Assembly (NCBI GenBank): GCA_000242815.2 | Contig: AHHB01000026.1 | Coordinates: forward strand, 62,001 to 126,000 | Length of the DNA stretch: 64,000 nt | Reading direction: 5' to 3' | Source: Janthinobacterium lividum PAMC 25724 | GTDB taxonomy: Bacteria; Pseudomonadota; Gammaproteobacteria; Burkholderiales; Burkholderiaceae_D | Part shown: positions 63,270 through 64,000 of the stretch, piece by piece | Position numbering within the stretch: the stretch's first letter is position 1 | How the letters are laid out: every line of letters begins with the position of its first letter | The notes under the pieces: generated by a model | Told to the model about the DNA's origin: nothing | Seen by the model: the letters and a program-made list of their open reading frames with translations, nothing else | Databases searched by the model: none | Translations under genes and position numbers: made by a program

Positions 63270-63941
63270 CTAGCGTATCGGCTGCAGCGCTGCGGAAAGC
63301 AAAACGACCAGCGCGCCATCGCCTCCTTCGGAGCGACGCGCCTGGCAAAAGGCGATGACTTCATCCTTTTGCACGAGCCAGCTGTGCACCATCGATTTCA
63401 AGACCGGTTCCTGGCCTTTCGAGCCAAAACCCTTGCCGTGGATCACGCGCACACAGCGCAGCTTGCGCCGCGTCGCCTGGTTCAAAAAGGCACCGATGGC
63501 GTCGCGCGCCTCATCGCGGCGCAAGCCGTGCAAGTCCAGCTCATCCTGGATGGGCCAGTGGCCCTTGCGCATCTTCTTCACCACGTCCGGTCCCACGCCG
63601 GCACGGGCATAGTTCAGCGCCGGATCGTTTTCCAGGTAATGGTCGACCTCGAACAAGTCCGACAGCGATTCGCGCAGCACGGCCGCATGGTCCTCTTCCG
63701 GCGTCAGCTTGCGCACCGGCTGCGAGGCCATGGCACCCGCCTTGGGCAGCTTGGGCACGTAGCGGTCTGACTCGGGCAGGCGCTTGACGCCGCCGATGCT
63801 GGCCTTGAACAGATTGCTCTCCACGGCCTGCACCTTGACTTGCTGGGCGCGCTCAGCGGCGGCTTGCGCGCGCGCATCGGCCTGCTCCTTGAGCTGCTTG
63901 CTGACCGCTTTCAGGTCGGCAAAGTCTTTCATCGACGCCAT
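63270..63941 (-). CDS. Smr-domain protein
   Basis: 223 residues from MASMKDFADLKAVSKQLK; AGGAG lies upstream and overlaps the trxB stop. An N-terminal coiled coil (about 1-40, ADARAQAAAERAQQVKVQ) precedes the Smr domain: IQDELDLHGLRRDEARDAIGAFLNQA, then RVIHGKGFGSKGQEPVLKSMVHSWL with LDLHG and HGKG. Smr domains nick DNA or cleave RNA. It is likely the SmrA/YfcN (SmrB)-like group rather than MutS2. Co-transcription with trxB is likely. Confidence 0.9.
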   Translation of the reverse strand: MASMKDFADLKAVSKQLKEQADARAQAAAERAQQVKVQAVESNLFKASIGGVKRLPESDRYVPKLPKAGAMASQPVRKLTPEEDHAAVLRESLSDLFEVDHYLENDPALNYARAGVGPDVVKKMRKGHWPIQDELDLHGLRRDEARDAIGAFLNQATRRKLRCVRVIHGKGFGSKGQEPVLKSMVHSWLVQKDEVIAFCQARRSEGGDGALVVLLSAALQPIR

Positions 63942-63948
63942 GCGACGC

Positions 63949-64000
63949 TTACTCCTGGCCTTCCAGGTAGCGCTGGGCATCGAGTGCTGCCATGCAACCC
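63949..64000 (-). CDS. trxB: thioredoxin reductase, C-terminal end (partial)
   Basis: Only the last 16 codons are in the window, reading GCMAALDAQRYLEGQE then TAA. This ending is characteristic of TrxB, the NADPH-thioredoxin reductase. The rest lies beyond base 64000. It overlaps the ribosome site of the Smr gene. Confidence 0.85.
   Translation of the reverse strand, partial: GCMAALDAQRYLEGQE

Overview
The window looks like ordinary chromosome of a GC-rich betaproteobacterium, most likely Oxalobacteraceae (Janthinobacterium/Massilia type). The grounds are the ppc–hemCDXY divergon, nadE next to a PII gene, an 849-residue RpoD, several polyhydroxyalkanoate (PHA) genes (a PhaB-like reductase and two phasins), a PEP-CTERM protein, KGG-repeat and DksA/TraR stress proteins, and c-di-GMP signalling. 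This placement is inferred from gene content; no search was run. No tRNA, rRNA, CRISPR array, transposase, integrase or prophage was recognised.

Layout. 0.2-6.7 kb, minus strand: an SsuA/TauA/NrtA-type ABC importer (binding protein, permease, ATPase), then a DctB-like histidine kinase and a DctD-like sigma-54 activator. A near-consensus sigma-54 promoter with an upstream dyad precedes the importer. 7-13.5 kb: small lipoprotein, a winged-helix gene with its own sigma-54 promoter and paired upstream sites, an MtfA-like peptidase, universal stress protein, PhaB-like reductase and a DksA-type zinc-finger protein. 13.4-22.7 kb: a frameshifted lipoprotein gene, hydroxypyruvate-isomerase-like enzyme, RhlE helicase, a CHASE3 chemoreceptor, then a hydrolase (frameshifted)–amidohydrolase–two XapX-like membrane protein cluster.

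22.7-26.7 kb: suhB and trmJ, separated by about 2.2 kb of AT-richer DNA with a membrane protein and a MarR-like regulator. A truncated, diverged copy of the trmJ 5' end lies beside suhB, so this is a likely insertion that rebuilt trmJ. 27-30 kb: Tat-exported protein, GMC oxidoreductase and lipase operon. 30.4-34 kb: a 1212-residue REC-REC-GAF-PAS-GGDEF-EAL-REC protein. 34-42.9 kb: phasins, TetR regulator, LOG-family hydrolase, PEP-CTERM protein, metallopeptidase, KGG protein, PurU, YaeQ, a DUF2807 protein and an RlmI-like protein lacking its methyltransferase domain. 43-46.4 kb: two overlapping c-type cytochrome genes, a DEDD 3'-5' exonuclease and a ProQ/FinO RNA chaperone. 46.4-64 kb: rpoD, a HAF-repeat protein, ppc, hemCDXY, ppa, a GNAT-like protein, nadE-glnB, a TRIC-type channel, an Smr protein and the 3' end of trxB.

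The least routine signals are the two sigma-54 promoters with upstream dyads (one beside a sigma-54 two-component system), the trmJ 5'-end duplication with its cargo, two single-site frameshifts in otherwise intact genes, the RlmI-like gene ending at a terminator, tandem coupled XapX genes, two families of intergenic palindromes, and an unexplained terminator-ended stretch upstream of rpoD.
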